A stretch of DNA of 64,000 bases from Candidatus Gastranaerophilales bacterium (GCA_944323145.1 CALURJ010000002.1:103397-167396), one strand, 5' to 3'; shown: positions 46,171 to 54,857, numbered from the stretch's first letter. Numbers and translations: made by a program. Notes: generated by a model from the sequence alone, not told the origin.

Positions 46171-46987
46171 TACTTTGACGCAGTCTTGTTGTTCTGTTTT
46201 CGCTTAAGATATTTTTAAGTTTCATAATAGCCTGAGCATGGAGCTGGCAAACTCGTGATTCTGACATGCTTATTGTTTCACCGATTTCTTTAAGTGTCAT
46301 GTTTTCCTGATAGTAGAGAACCATTATAATCCGTTCACGTTCCGGCAGTCGTTGAAGCGCACGTTCAAGTTCCTGTTTAACATTTTTTTCTTCTGCCTGT
46401 TCCTGCGGATTTAATTTGTTTGTATCTTCAATAGTGTCAATAATCTCCATGCTGTCGTCAGTGGAACCTTTTTTATCGTATATTGAAGTCATTGTTGCAT
46501 CTTCGGATAAAATTTGTGTAACCTTATCCGGATCCATATCAAGATATTTTGCGACCTCTGATGTTGTCGGGATGCGGCCGAGTTCTTGTTTTAAATGCTC
46601 CTGTGCATTTTTAATATCTTTGATTTTCTTTCTTATGCTTCTCGGTAAAAAGTCCTGTGCTCTGATTTTATCTAATATTGCTCCCCTGATTCTGATAAGA
46701 GCGTAAGTTTCAAATCTTGTATTTTTTTTCGGAGAATATCTTTCTATTGCATTAATAAGTCCTTCAACACCGTAGCCTGCAATATCTTCTATGGAAATTG
46801 TGGATGGCAGAGTAACTTTTACACGACCTACAACGTATCTGATTAGATAAATGTATTGAACAATTAATGTATCACGTGCGTTTTTATTAGTTTTATCTTT
46901 GAGATATTCAGCCCAAAGTGCTTCAAGTTCATCTTCCGCAAGTCTTTTTATATTATTGTATGATGTAAAATCAAAACTTTGACTCAT
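46160..46987 (-). CDS. fliA: FliA/WhiG-family sigma factor (sigma28)
   Basis: 275 aa from ATG 46987 (GGGA upstream); a TTG at 46999 is less likely. Region 2 is YIYLIRYVVGRV...IAGYGVEGLINAIERYSPKKNTRFETYALIRIRGAILD, region 3 has LGRIPTTSEVAKYLDM, and region 4 ends in TLKEIGETISMSESRVCQLHAQAIMKLK. The LWAEYLK-type N-terminus fits FliA/WhiG. In flagellate bacteria it controls late flagellar genes. A set of rod genes is only 2.8 kb away, so a motility role is likely. Confidence 0.88.
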   Translation of the reverse strand: MSQSFDFTSYNNIKRLAEDELEALWAEYLKDKTNKNARDTLIVQYIYLIRYVVGRVKVTLPSTISIEDIAGYGVEGLINAIERYSPKKNTRFETYALIRIRGAILDKIRAQDFLPRSIRKKIKDIKNAQEHLKQELGRIPTTSEVAKYLDMDPDKVTQILSEDATMTSIYDKKGSTDDSMEIIDTIEDTNKLNPQEQAEEKNVKQELERALQRLPERERIIMVLYYQENMTLKEIGETISMSESRVCQLHAQAIMKLKNILSENRTTRLRQSIIA

Positions 46988-47110
46988 TAAAATTCCCAAA
47001 TATTGTTCAAATAGTTTACATATCTATTCTATACAATAAGGAATTTACAACATCATTTAAAAGGTGGAAATGTTTCATAATTTCTAAAGAGTGTGTTGTA
47101 TCAGTACTGA

Positions 47111-48481
47111 TTAATTCCCGCTTTTTTCTTCTTCTTTTTCTGTATCAGCAGCTTCTTCATCTGATTTTACTATTTCAAGTTTTGTGACTCTTGCACCGTC
47201 AATATCTTTTACGATAAATGTCAGGTTATTAAATGTAACAGTATCATTTAACACCGCAATTCGTCCTAAAAGTTTAACAACAAGTCCGCCGATAGTATCT
47301 ATGTCTTCATCATCAATGTCTTCTTCTTTAATTTTAAAGAATTCTGCAAATTCGTCCAGACGCATCATCGGGTTTGCAAGGTAAGTATTTGGCGCAATTT
47401 CAACTATATCTTCTTTTTGTTCCTCTTCTTCATCAAATTCATCCTGAACATCCCCGAATATTTCTTCAATAACATCTTCCAGTGTTACGAGACCTGAAGT
47501 TCCGCCGAATTCATCAACCACAATTGCCATCTGGCCTTTGCGTTTTTTAAATTCTAATACAAGATTGTCCATTGTAATTGTTTCTGGGACAAGGAGAACA
47601 TCTCTTAGGATTTTTGATATCGGGCAAATTTCATCTTTAATTGACAAAGAATAGAGGTCTTTAACATGAACCAGACCTATAATATGGTCAATATCTTCTT
47701 CATAAACCGGATATCTGGTATATTGATTTTCAGCGGCAAGTTTATTCAGTTCTTCCATAGGTGTATCTATTGAAATACAAACCATGTCAGTTCTTGGAAC
47801 CATAACTTGTTTAGCTGTCAGGTCTGAAAATTTGAATACATTATGGAGCATGTCTTTTTCTGTTTCGTTTAAAACTCCGCCGTCATAGCTTGCATTAACA
47901 AGCATGTCAAGTTCTTCTGTTGAATGTACAAGAGAACCCTTGTGGGAATGTGGTATATTCATAGCTTTTAATACCAGATTCCCGAATCCGTTTAAAAGCC
48001 AGATAAAAGGATTAAAAATATATGTCAAAATCTGCATCGGTCTTGCAACCCAGAGTGCTGTTTTTTCAGTGTATTCAAGGGCGATTGATTTCGGGATTAA
48101 TTCGCCTAATACAACATGGAAAAATGTAATCAGTGCAAATGCAATAGAAACGGACATTGTATGTGTTGCAATGTTTTGTCCGATACCCGGCAGGAATGAA
48201 AACACCGGTTCAATAATATGCGCAAGCGTGCCTTCTCCGACCCAGCCTAAACCGATACTTGATATTGTGACTCCGAGTTGAACTGCTGCAATGAATTTGT
48301 CTAAATCTTTTAAAGCCTCTAATGCAATTTTTGCGTTAAAATTACCTTCATTAACCAGCTGTTCAATTCTGGTTTTTCTAACCTTAACCATTGCGAATTC
48401 GGAAGCTACAAAAAAACCGTTTGAAAATAACAAAAATGCTATTACAAACAAATTGAATATTGTATTACCCGTCTCATCCAT
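47111..48481 (-). CDS. CNNM/CorC-family transporter (DUF21, CBS pair, CorC_HlyC)
   Basis: 456 aa. A four-helix DUF21 membrane domain (about 1-190, with ASEFAMVKVRKTRIEQL), two CBS domains (about 205-335: MVPRTDMVCISID, MAIVVDEFGGTSGLVT) and a C-terminal CorC_HlyC domain (about 350-440). Members export or take up Mg2+ or act in ion homeostasis. It ends in a short Glu/Lys-rich tail. Confidence 0.9.
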   Translation of the reverse strand: MDETGNTIFNLFVIAFLLFSNGFFVASEFAMVKVRKTRIEQLVNEGNFNAKIALEALKDLDKFIAAVQLGVTISSIGLGWVGEGTLAHIIEPVFSFLPGIGQNIATHTMSVSIAFALITFFHVVLGELIPKSIALEYTEKTALWVARPMQILTYIFNPFIWLLNGFGNLVLKAMNIPHSHKGSLVHSTEELDMLVNASYDGGVLNETEKDMLHNVFKFSDLTAKQVMVPRTDMVCISIDTPMEELNKLAAENQYTRYPVYEEDIDHIIGLVHVKDLYSLSIKDEICPISKILRDVLLVPETITMDNLVLEFKKRKGQMAIVVDEFGGTSGLVTLEDVIEEIFGDVQDEFDEEEEQKEDIVEIAPNTYLANPMMRLDEFAEFFKIKEEDIDDEDIDTIGGLVVKLLGRIAVLNDTVTFNNLTFIVKDIDGARVTKLEIVKSDEEAADTEKEEEKSGN

Positions 48482-48549
48482 TATATCTAGTTCCCTTTAA
48501 TATCTCAGTTTTAAATCAATTATAATATTATTATATAAAAAAAGCAATC

Positions 48550-49362
48550 CTATTGTTTCTGAAGCTCAATTTCCTTCAATTCCGTATAAATCATAGGAGA
48601 AAATCCCTTTGTTGTTGTGATTGTAATAATTTTGTAATAAGGCGGGCTATAAAGAAGTGTCGGAGTTGTTATATGGTATACTCCGTTTCTCATAACTTCG
48701 CTGTTCAGGTGCAGGTGTCCTGCTATAACAGAAATTACGTTATCATACTTATCGATTAGTGCCAGATATTCTTCTTTTTGATAAACGCTGTGCGATTTTA
48801 TTTCAGGTTCGGATATAAGCGGGAAATGCTGTAAAATTATTACAGGTTTATTTTTGTTTTTATTCAACTGCTTTTCAAGCCAATCAAGGGTTTCTTTTTT
48901 ATAATATCCGTTAGTGCCAGGAATGATTTCTTTAGCCCCGTCGACGACAATAAATACAAATCCGTCTTTTTTAAATACATAGTTAGGTTTTTTGTATTTA
49001 TAAAATAAATTATTATCTTTTACTATTTGAAGATATTGTTCTTTTGAAAGCCCGTTGTTTCTGAATACGTCATGATTACCTATTATAATATAATAAGGAT
49101 TGTTAAGCTTATTTGCAATTTTAACAAACTCCGGCAGATATTCCGCATGTGGAGAATCAATGTTATCCCCGGAAAAAACTGTAAAAGCAATATCATTGTC
49201 TTTATTAATCTCTTTTATCGCCTGCTCTAATACTTCTGTTCTGTATTTATCATTTTTTATAAAATGAGCATCCGAGATTTGGGCAAATTTTATAGTATTT
49301 GCAAAAACCGTACACTGAATTAAAAAGCAAAACAGTAAACTTAAAAATATATTCTTTTTCAT
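48550..49362 (-). CDS. Secreted calcineurin-like metallophosphoesterase
   Basis: 270 aa. Signal peptide 1-21 (CTVFA), then AQISDAHF, FSGDNID, IGNHDVF, LQHFPLI and AGHLHL, the five metal-binding motifs of the family in the expected order. The product is probably periplasmic. Substrate unknown. Divergent from rqcP. Confidence 0.88.
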   Translation of the reverse strand: MKKNIFLSLLFCFLIQCTVFANTIKFAQISDAHFIKNDKYRTEVLEQAIKEINKDNDIAFTVFSGDNIDSPHAEYLPEFVKIANKLNNPYYIIIGNHDVFRNNGLSKEQYLQIVKDNNLFYKYKKPNYVFKKDGFVFIVVDGAKEIIPGTNGYYKKETLDWLEKQLNKNKNKPVIILQHFPLISEPEIKSHSVYQKEEYLALIDKYDNVISVIAGHLHLNSEVMRNGVYHITTPTLLYSPPYYKIITITTTKGFSPMIYTELKEIELQKQ

Positions 49363-49410
49363 TTATATCCTCTGGACAAATTATAACATAAATTATAATA
49401 TATAGAAATT

Positions 49411-49656
49411 ATGAGATTAGATAAATTTTTAAAAGTTTCAAGATTAATAAAAAGACGGACTGTAGCGAATGAAGTTTCTGATATGGGAAGGGTATACGTT
49501 AACGGAAATCCCGCAAAACCTTCAAAACAGATAAAAGAAGGGGATGAAATAAAAATAGAATATGCAAACAGAATTGTTTGCGCGCGTGTGTTAAAAGTTC
49601 CGCAGAATAATGTCAGTGTTCAGGAGGCTTCAACGCTTTATGAAATTTTAGAATAA
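49411..49656 (+). CDS. rqcP: S4-domain RNA-binding protein (RqcP/YabO-like)
   Basis: 81 aa. MRLDKFLKVSRLIKRRTVANE is the S4 helix pair, followed by VYVNGNPAKPSKQIKEGDEI. RqcP stabilises the P-site tRNA during RqcH-driven Ala-tailing in ribosome quality control. No ribosome site precedes the ATG, and TATAAT lies only 11 bases upstream (49394-49399), so the transcript is almost leaderless. Confidence 0.85.
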   Translation: MRLDKFLKVSRLIKRRTVANEVSDMGRVYVNGNPAKPSKQIKEGDEIKIEYANRIVCARVLKVPQNNVSVQEASTLYEILE

Positions 49657-49778
49657 AACTTGACTTCCTTTGATTAATCATTAAATTAATGACACCTAAT
49701 ACAAACAGATGATTTTTTTTATATTTGTTGAAATAAATATAAAATTGTCCGATTGTATTACTAAAAAAAGAGGTAGTC

Positions 49779-50477
49779 ATGATAATTCACGGTGGAATCA
49801 GATTCAGCGAAAAAGGTATCACAACTTCGCTCAGGGCTATGCATGTCCAGAGTGAACTTATCGGAATGTATAACGAAAATATTATAGGTTTTGATAAGAT
49901 AGGATATCAAAGAAAAGATCCTGTAGTATCCTCATTTACAGAATTTCTCGGGGTTCATGGACTTTCGCAAACAGTTGATGATAAAGTCGGCCGTATTGCA
50001 ATGTCTGATAATCCTCTTGATTTAGCTCTGGCAAATAAAGGATATTTTCAAATCCAAAGTTCAGACGGCGTGAAACTTACACGCGACGGTAGATTTAAAA
50101 TAGATAAAGAGGGAAATCTTCTTACATTGGAAGATGACAGAGTTCTTTCTAGCGCCGGTGTCCCTATTCAGCTTCCGGTTGTTCCTGAAAAAATTGAAGA
50201 TATAAAAATTAATTCAAAAGGTCTTGTAAGCGTATTCAACAAAGATACCAAAAAAATGGAAACAGCGGGCTATATCGGGGTTGTTGATTCTAACGGCGTT
50301 ATAGTTATGGACCCGCAGATTAAACAGGGATACAATGAATTCTCTAATGTATCTCTGCAAAATGAGTTTTTGGGTATGATGCCTATTATTAGAAATTTTG
50401 AGGCAAATAGACAGATTTTTATGATTCAAAATCAAAATTTGCAAAAAGTAATATCACAATTAGGATCTACTTCATAA
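49779..50477 (+). CDS. Flagellar basal-body rod protein, FlgF/FlgG-like
   Basis: 232 aa. The proteins of this family form the rod or hook with a shared N-terminal and C-terminal helix pair. Here the core motif DNPLDLALANKGYFQIQSSDGVKLTRDGRF and the C-terminal NFEANRQIFMIQNQNLQ are clear. The usual N-terminal motif (ANNLANxxTxGYK) is degenerate (YNENIIGFDKIGYQR). AGAGG precedes the ATG. The second family member follows after 19 bp. FlgF is my preferred assignment, because the next gene is closer to FlgG. Confidence 0.82.
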   Translation: MIIHGGIRFSEKGITTSLRAMHVQSELIGMYNENIIGFDKIGYQRKDPVVSSFTEFLGVHGLSQTVDDKVGRIAMSDNPLDLALANKGYFQIQSSDGVKLTRDGRFKIDKEGNLLTLEDDRVLSSAGVPIQLPVVPEKIEDIKINSKGLVSVFNKDTKKMETAGYIGVVDSNGVIVMDPQIKQGYNEFSNVSLQNEFLGMMPIIRNFEANRQIFMIQNQNLQKVISQLGSTS

Positions 50478-50496
50478 GCAAGGTGAGGAATAAATT

Positions 50497-51210
50497 ATGT
50501 ACAGCATGCAAGGTATAGTAAGAAAAAGTGTTAATAATGCAACTAACCAATTCGAAAGATTAGGTTATGTTGCCAATAATCTTGCGAACTTAAATACAAG
50601 AGGGTATAAAGCCGTGAACTTTGAGGAAATGCTTAAGGAAGACGGATATATTACAGGTGCTGTAAGAGCTGATTACAGTCAGGGTTCTATCCAAATTACA
50701 AGCAACCCCTATGATGTCGCAATTAACGGTGTCGGCTTTATTCCGGTTGTTTCTCCTGAAGGTCAGGTAGCTTACACACGTGACGGCGCCTTTAAACAGG
50801 GAAAAAACGGTTATCTTGTAACTACTGATGACTGGATTGTCGGAGAAGGTATAAAAATTCCCGCAAACTGCTACAAGTTTGAAATAAAATCAAACGGTGA
50901 AGTCGTTACCTATGACGGTGCAACATCAAAGCCGAAAAAAATAGGAACAATACCGCTTGTTCGTTTTCAATCTCAGGAAAATCTTGAGCAGTACGGTATG
51001 AATAAACTTGTTCCGACGGCTGATTCCGGTGAACCTGAACTGGTAAAAGATCATGACTGTTTCTGCCAGAATAATCTGGAAAACGCAAATACAAATATTT
51101 ACAGTTCGGTTAACGATATGCTTCGTATGAATGCATCAATGATTGCAAGTATGCGTATGATGAAAGTGGTCGATGATATGTATAACAAAGCAATAAATAT
51201 TCGAGAATAG
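50497..51210 (+). CDS. flgG: Flagellar distal rod protein FlgG-like
   Basis: 237 aa. N-terminal VANNLANLNTRGYKAVNFEEML, then ITSNPYDVAINGVGFIPVVSPEGQVAYTRDGAF and the C-terminal NMMRMNASMIASMRM helix analogue. E. coli FlgG is about 260 aa. AGGTGAGGA precedes the ATG. Three tandem 64-bp repeats start exactly one base after its stop codon. Confidence 0.82.
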   Translation: MYSMQGIVRKSVNNATNQFERLGYVANNLANLNTRGYKAVNFEEMLKEDGYITGAVRADYSQGSIQITSNPYDVAINGVGFIPVVSPEGQVAYTRDGAFKQGKNGYLVTTDDWIVGEGIKIPANCYKFEIKSNGEVVTYDGATSKPKKIGTIPLVRFQSQENLEQYGMNKLVPTADSGEPELVKDHDCFCQNNLENANTNIYSSVNDMLRMNASMIASMRMMKVVDDMYNKAINIRE

Positions 51211-51400
51211 GGAGCGTAGCCGCTCCACCCGCCACTCAGATTTTGCATAAATTTGCTTAGTCTGAACTAAAGAAGGAGCGTAGCCGCTCTACCCGCCATT
51301 CAGGTTTTGCATAAACTTGTTTAATCTGAACTAAAAAAAGAGCGTAGCCGCTCCAACCATAACTCAGGTTTTACGTAAATTAGTAAAATCCAAGTAAAAA
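51211..51400 (+). repeat. Tandem 64-bp repeats, array 1 (three units)
   Basis: Units begin at 51211, 51275 and 51339. Each holds the hairpin GGAGCG-TAGC-CGCTCC and then a second stem CAGATT...AATCTG. Unit 3 has diverged at its 3' end. The array begins directly after the flgG stop and ends before the flgB ribosome site. Confidence 0.88.
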
Positions 51401-51412
51401 GAAAGGATAAAA

Positions 51413-51760
51413 ATGTTCACATCACTTGATAATATGGGAAAAGTTTCACTAATGATGGATTTAATTGCACAAAGACAGAGAGCTTTGGGCTCAAATCTTG
51501 CGAACGTTGATACTCCCGGCTATGTTCGTCGTGATATTAATTTTTCTGATTATCTGGGTTCGATGAACAGTCCGCTGGAAACAAAATTATCCGAAAAACT
51601 TGGCCCGTCGGGTATTATAGAAGAAAAGCAGCAGCAAGAAATTGACCCTGCAAATGAATTAATGGAAATTCAGAAAAACTCCATTTATTACACGATGGCA
51701 ACCAGAAGAATGTCTAATATAATTACAGAAATGAAAACTGTAATAAATGTCGGCAAATAG
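51413..51760 (+). CDS. flgB: Flagellar basal-body rod protein FlgB
   Basis: 115 aa. QRQRALGSNLANVDTPGYVRRDINF is the diagnostic N-terminal motif and NSIYYTMATRRMSNIITEMKTVIN is the C-terminal helix. AAAGGA precedes the ATG. Repeat units resume one base after the stop (51761). The order FlgF/G-FlgG-FlgB-FlgC is unusual because flgB and flgC normally lead. Confidence 0.9.
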   Translation: MFTSLDNMGKVSLMMDLIAQRQRALGSNLANVDTPGYVRRDINFSDYLGSMNSPLETKLSEKLGPSGIIEEKQQQEIDPANELMEIQKNSIYYTMATRRMSNIITEMKTVINVGK

Positions 51761-51850
51761 GGAGCGTAGCCGCTCCACCCACCATTCAGATTTTGCATAA
51801 ACTTGTTTAATCTGAACTAAAGAAAGAGCGTGGCCGCTCCACCCGCAACA
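51761..51850 (+). repeat. Tandem 64-bp repeats, array 2 (one full, one partial unit)
   Basis: Unit 4 (51761-51824) is nearly identical to unit 2. Unit 5 (from 51825) holds only GAGCG-TGGC-CGCTC and the first bases. The array again starts at the stop codon, here that of flgB. Confidence 0.85.
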
Positions 51851-51880
51851 TAACTTTATAAACAGGAATAAGAAAGCATA

Positions 51881-52080
51881 AAAACGGGAGCGAACTTAAA
51901 AACGAAGCGACTGACAAAAAAATAAAAAGAACTGACAAAGATTGTCGGAAAGGGTAAAAAAAACGGGAGCGAGCGATTTTGGAAATAGTTTATAGAATTA
52001 TAAAAATTTCACGAAAAGCGAAGCGACTGACGAAAAAATAAAAAATACTGACATTAATTGTCGGAAAGGGTAAAAAAAAT
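51881..52080 (+). repeat. Direct repeat upstream of flgC
   Basis: CGAAGCGACTGAC (51903 and 52019) plus the following AAAAAATAAAAA, CTGACA/TTGTCGG hairpin and GGAAAGGGTAAAAAAA are duplicated about 116 bp apart. AAACGGGAGCGA also occurs twice (about 51882 and 51961). The second copy supplies the flgC ribosome site. Confidence 0.8.
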
Positions 52081-52522
52081 GAGTATAATGGAATCAATGA
52101 ATATCGGATCAAATGCTTTAAGAGCGCATGGCTTAAGGCTTGATATTCACGCAAAAAATATTGCTAACGTAGATACTCCTAATTACGTCAGACAAATTCC
52201 TGTTTTAAATGCAACGGAAGATATTTCTTTTCATGGGTTGATGAATTCAATGAAAGAAGATGTTTTCGGAGTTGGTACTTTACCGTATATGCAGGGCGGT
52301 GTCGTATTTAACGGCTGTGTGGAAGATCCTACTATGGGCGAGAGAATTTATCGTCCGGGACATCCTGATGCAGATGCTAACGGTTATATAAGAGCCTCAA
52401 ATGTTAATCCTGCCGTAGATATGGCCGATGCAATCCTTGCACAAAGGGCTTATGAAGCTAACCTGGCCTTGATAAATATTACAAAATCAATGGCTCAAAG
52501 AGCTGCTGAAATCGGAAGATAA
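52079..52522 (+). CDS. flgC: Flagellar basal-body rod protein FlgC
   Basis: 147 aa from ATG 52079 with GGAAAGGG upstream; a TTG at 52058 would fall within the repeat and is rejected. GLRLDIHAKNIANVDTPNYVRQ and the C-terminal VNPAVDMADAILAQRAYEANLALINITK are diagnostic. FliE, which usually follows, is absent; a glycosyltransferase is next. Confidence 0.92.
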   Translation: MSIMESMNIGSNALRAHGLRLDIHAKNIANVDTPNYVRQIPVLNATEDISFHGLMNSMKEDVFGVGTLPYMQGGVVFNGCVEDPTMGERIYRPGHPDADANGYIRASNVNPAVDMADAILAQRAYEANLALINITKSMAQRAAEIGR

Positions 52523-52540
52523 AGTTTTAATATATGAGTA

Positions 52541-52568
52541 TAGACACAAATATTTTTTGTCATATAAT
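52541..52568 (+). promoter_or_regulatory. Glycosyltransferase promoter, predicting a leaderless mRNA
   Basis: TAGACA (52541-52546), 16 bases, TATAAT (52563-52568). The start point would be at or beside ATG 52575. Confidence 0.65.
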
Positions 52569-52574
52569 TTGAGT

Positions 52575-53552
52575 ATGGCAAAGTTATCGATAATTATTCC
52601 GATATACAATGTTGGTGATTATATAAGTGAGTGTTTAGACAGTATTTTGATCCAGTCTTTCAAAGATTTGGAAGTAATTTGTGTTAATGACGGTTCTACT
52701 GATAATTCTTTAGAAATATTAAATGATTACAAAAAACGAGATGAAAGAATTGTAATTATTGATAAGGCAAACGAAGGCTCGGGTGTAGCAAGAAATTACG
52801 GATTGCAGCTAGCACGCGGGGAATACGTTTATTTTGTCGATGGTGACGATTTGTTGACTGAAAATGCTCTGCAGCTTATTGTCGATGAAGCTGATAAAAA
52901 ACAAACTGATATACTCATATTCGGAGCATACTCTTATTATGACGGGAAAAAGAAGTATGGCGGATATAGTGCAAATAAACTCCCATGGAAATATTTTAAT
53001 AAAGTATTTTCTGCACAGGATATCACAAGAACAATATTTCGATTTCCTTCGACCGCGTGGACAAAATTATACAGGCGGGATTTTCTTATTAAAAATAATA
53101 TAAAATTTCAGGAAATTCGTGCAGGTCAGGATCAGCTTCTTTTCTTCCATTCGATGATTAAAGCAGAAAGAATTGCGTTGCTGCCTAAGAACTTATACTG
53201 CTATCGAAAAAACAGAACCGGTCAGGTCACAGCATGTAAGAAAAAACAAAACTACTCTCCGATATACGTATTTTCTGCAATAGAAAAATTGTTGAAGGAT
53301 GAGGGGCTTTTTGAGAAATATCAATGGGTATTTGTAAGCGGGTATTTTTCAAAAGCCACATCATGGCTCGGCAAGTTTAGGGATGACATGAAGGCCGGAT
53401 ATTATGAAGAATATATGAAGTTATTAAAACATATACAACAAGCATATCCTTCTGGTTGGTGGATAATGTTTTCCCCAAAATTAAATGACAGTTATTGTAA
53501 ACTAAAAATTAAACAGTTTGTTGCAAAGAAATTCAGGTTTATGTTAAAATAA
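52575..53552 (+). CDS. Family 2 glycosyltransferase
   Basis: 325 aa from ATG 52575. The GT-A fold begins MAKLSIIIPIYNVGDYISECLDSIL, then CVNDGSTDNSLEIL and YFVDGDDLLTE (DxD). The C-terminal half is typical of EpsJ/WcaA-like transferases. No ribosome site; the -10 is six bases upstream. Its position after rod genes allows a role in surface or flagellar glycosylation, but LPS or exopolysaccharide synthesis is equally likely. Confidence 0.88.
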   Translation: MAKLSIIIPIYNVGDYISECLDSILIQSFKDLEVICVNDGSTDNSLEILNDYKKRDERIVIIDKANEGSGVARNYGLQLARGEYVYFVDGDDLLTENALQLIVDEADKKQTDILIFGAYSYYDGKKKYGGYSANKLPWKYFNKVFSAQDITRTIFRFPSTAWTKLYRRDFLIKNNIKFQEIRAGQDQLLFFHSMIKAERIALLPKNLYCYRKNRTGQVTACKKKQNYSPIYVFSAIEKLLKDEGLFEKYQWVFVSGYFSKATSWLGKFRDDMKAGYYEEYMKLLKHIQQAYPSGWWIMFSPKLNDSYCKLKIKQFVAKKFRFMLK

Positions 53553-53584
53553 AAAGGCATGGATTCATGCTTTTGAAAATTTAT

Positions 53585-53666
53585 GTCGACGTGACGGAAT
53601 CGGTATACGTGCACGTTTGAGGGGCGTGTGGGGAAACCCGTGCGGGTTCAAGTCCCGCCGTCGACA
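53585..53666 (+). tRNA. trnL: tRNA-Leu (anticodon GAG)
   Basis: 82 nt with a long variable arm. Acceptor GTCGACG pairs with CGTCGAC (53659-53665), discriminator A. The anticodon loop TTGAGGG carries GAG. The T-loop is GGTTCAAGTCC. CCA is not encoded. A strong terminator follows, and the tRNA 3' end is duplicated at 53856. Confidence 0.93.
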
Positions 53667-53670
53667 AATA

Positions 53671-53705
53671 AAAAAGGCTATAACTTTTGTTATAGCCTTT
53701 TTTAT
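53671..53705 (+). terminator. Terminator after tRNA-Leu
   Basis: AAAAAGGCTATAAC (53671-53684) and GTTATAGCCTTTTT (53689-53702), a 14-bp perfect stem with T-run. Confidence 0.9.
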
Positions 53706-53890
53706 TGTATGATGGTATTGACGTGAAACGCAAAATAGCGGGTTCAGCGGGTTTGTGGACGGACGGAGTGAAACGAGTCCGGTGAGCGAACAGATTGAGC
53801 CGACTGTAGCAAAGCTACTTAGGCGAAACTCTGAGAGCGTGAAGCAAATCCAAGACAAGTCCCGCCGTCGGACGTTAAACGACTTTATTA
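53703..53890. repeat. Repeat-derived spacer with duplicated tRNA-Leu 3' end
   Basis: CAAGTCCCGCCGTCG occurs in the tRNA (53649-53663) and again at 53856-53870. Between them is repeat-like sequence with GGACGGAGTGAAACGAGTCC and no supported gene. GCAAAATAG (53730-53738) is an inverted copy of the stop region of the next gene (53891-53899), a short match that fits the pattern of the larger islands only weakly. Confidence 0.6.
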
Positions 53891-54310
53891 CTATTTTGCC
53901 AATCCAAGAGGTCTTAAAATTCCAATCATGCCTTCAGCCGCAATGTCATTTATTATTTTTCCGTTCTCATCGAAATAGTAAAAATTCATAACAGTTGTTG
54001 AAATCTTTTTCCCTGTAGGTGTAACTCCAAGAAATTCCCCATCATGTGTTCCTGTTAATGTCCAACGGACTGCTGCCTTGTTTTTACTTACAATCATTTC
54101 TTCCAATTTCCATTGAACATCAGAAAATCCGCTCCGCATCCAATGAACAACAGACAAATAACCTTTGCCGCCATATAAAGGCTCCAGAGAGGCGGGAGTA
54201 TAAAAAGCGGCCGAATCTGATATAAGTTCTCCTGCAAGGTGTTCGTCAGCCGTATTAATCATTTTTTCAAATTTTTTCATTATTTTTTCATTTTGTTCAA
54301 TTTTATCCAT
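53891..54310 (-). CDS. SnoaL-like/ester cyclase-type protein
   Basis: 139 aa. The cone-shaped NTF2/SnoaL fold is suggested by EKMINTADEHLAGELISDSAAFYTPAS, GYLSVVHWMRSGFSDVQWKLEEMIV, AAVRWTLTGTHDGEFLGVTPTGKKISTT and FYYFDENGKI. Such enzymes include polyketide cyclases and many uncharacterised hydrolases. It lies next to a tRNA with a duplicated end and may be recently acquired. Confidence 0.75.
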   Translation of the reverse strand: MDKIEQNEKIMKKFEKMINTADEHLAGELISDSAAFYTPASLEPLYGGKGYLSVVHWMRSGFSDVQWKLEEMIVSKNKAAVRWTLTGTHDGEFLGVTPTGKKISTTVMNFYYFDENGKIINDIAAEGMIGILRPLGLAK

Positions 54311-54513
54311 AATAATTCCTCAATATCTCATTTCAATTCATTATAGTTAGATATCTAATAATTGTCAAGTACAATTGTTATTAGTCAAATTAACAATTTG
54401 TAATACCCTTTGTTCTATTTTATTGTTGTTAATTTCTAAGTAATTCGCCCTTTTTATAAATAATAGCCAAAAGCCTAGTATTTCAAAAAGTGCCGAACTT
54501 ATATTATATTTAT

Positions 54514-54831
54514 ATGGAAGTAGAGGGACAAACATTATTTGTTCTTGATAAAGAAGCAATTAAATCTATTTTAACTATACGTGAAAAGGAATATTTATCC
54601 CTTGTTGCAATGGGCTTTAAAAATCACGAAATAGCTAAAATCTTATTTGTAAGCCATAGTACGGTGAAGAAAGAATTAGAATCTATATTTACCAAATTAT
54701 GCGCAAGAAATCGTGCTAATGCTGTTACTATAGCTTTTTTACACAAAATTTTAACTAATTATGATTTATCTAATACTTATTTTCAGTATAATTTAAAGGA
54801 ACATGTAAGATTTCAGAATAAAAAATTTTAG
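54514..54831 (+). CDS. LuxR-type helix-turn-helix regulator
   Basis: 105 aa from ATG 54514; the GTG at 54490 lies over a -10-like region. The LuxR HTH is ILTIREKEYLSLVAMGFKNHEIAKILFVSHSTVKKELESIFTKL (about 18-65). No receiver or sensor domain is present, so it is a stand-alone DNA-binding protein. Target unknown. No ribosome site is apparent, and TATATT elements lie 4-9 bases upstream. Confidence 0.75.
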   Translation: MEVEGQTLFVLDKEAIKSILTIREKEYLSLVAMGFKNHEIAKILFVSHSTVKKELESIFTKLCARNRANAVTIAFLHKILTNYDLSNTYFQYNLKEHVRFQNKKF

Positions 54832-54857
54832 TAAATTATTTTTAAAAATTAGCGGGA

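Noticed and set aside
49747..49754. FliA-type -10 (GTCCGATT, CCGAT core) upstream of the first rod gene
   Set aside because: The core resembles the sigma28 -10, but no TAAA-type -35 with the right spacing is present.
51211..51850. CRISPR array
   Set aside because: Units are contiguous 64-bp tandem repeats with no unique spacers and no cas genes nearby.
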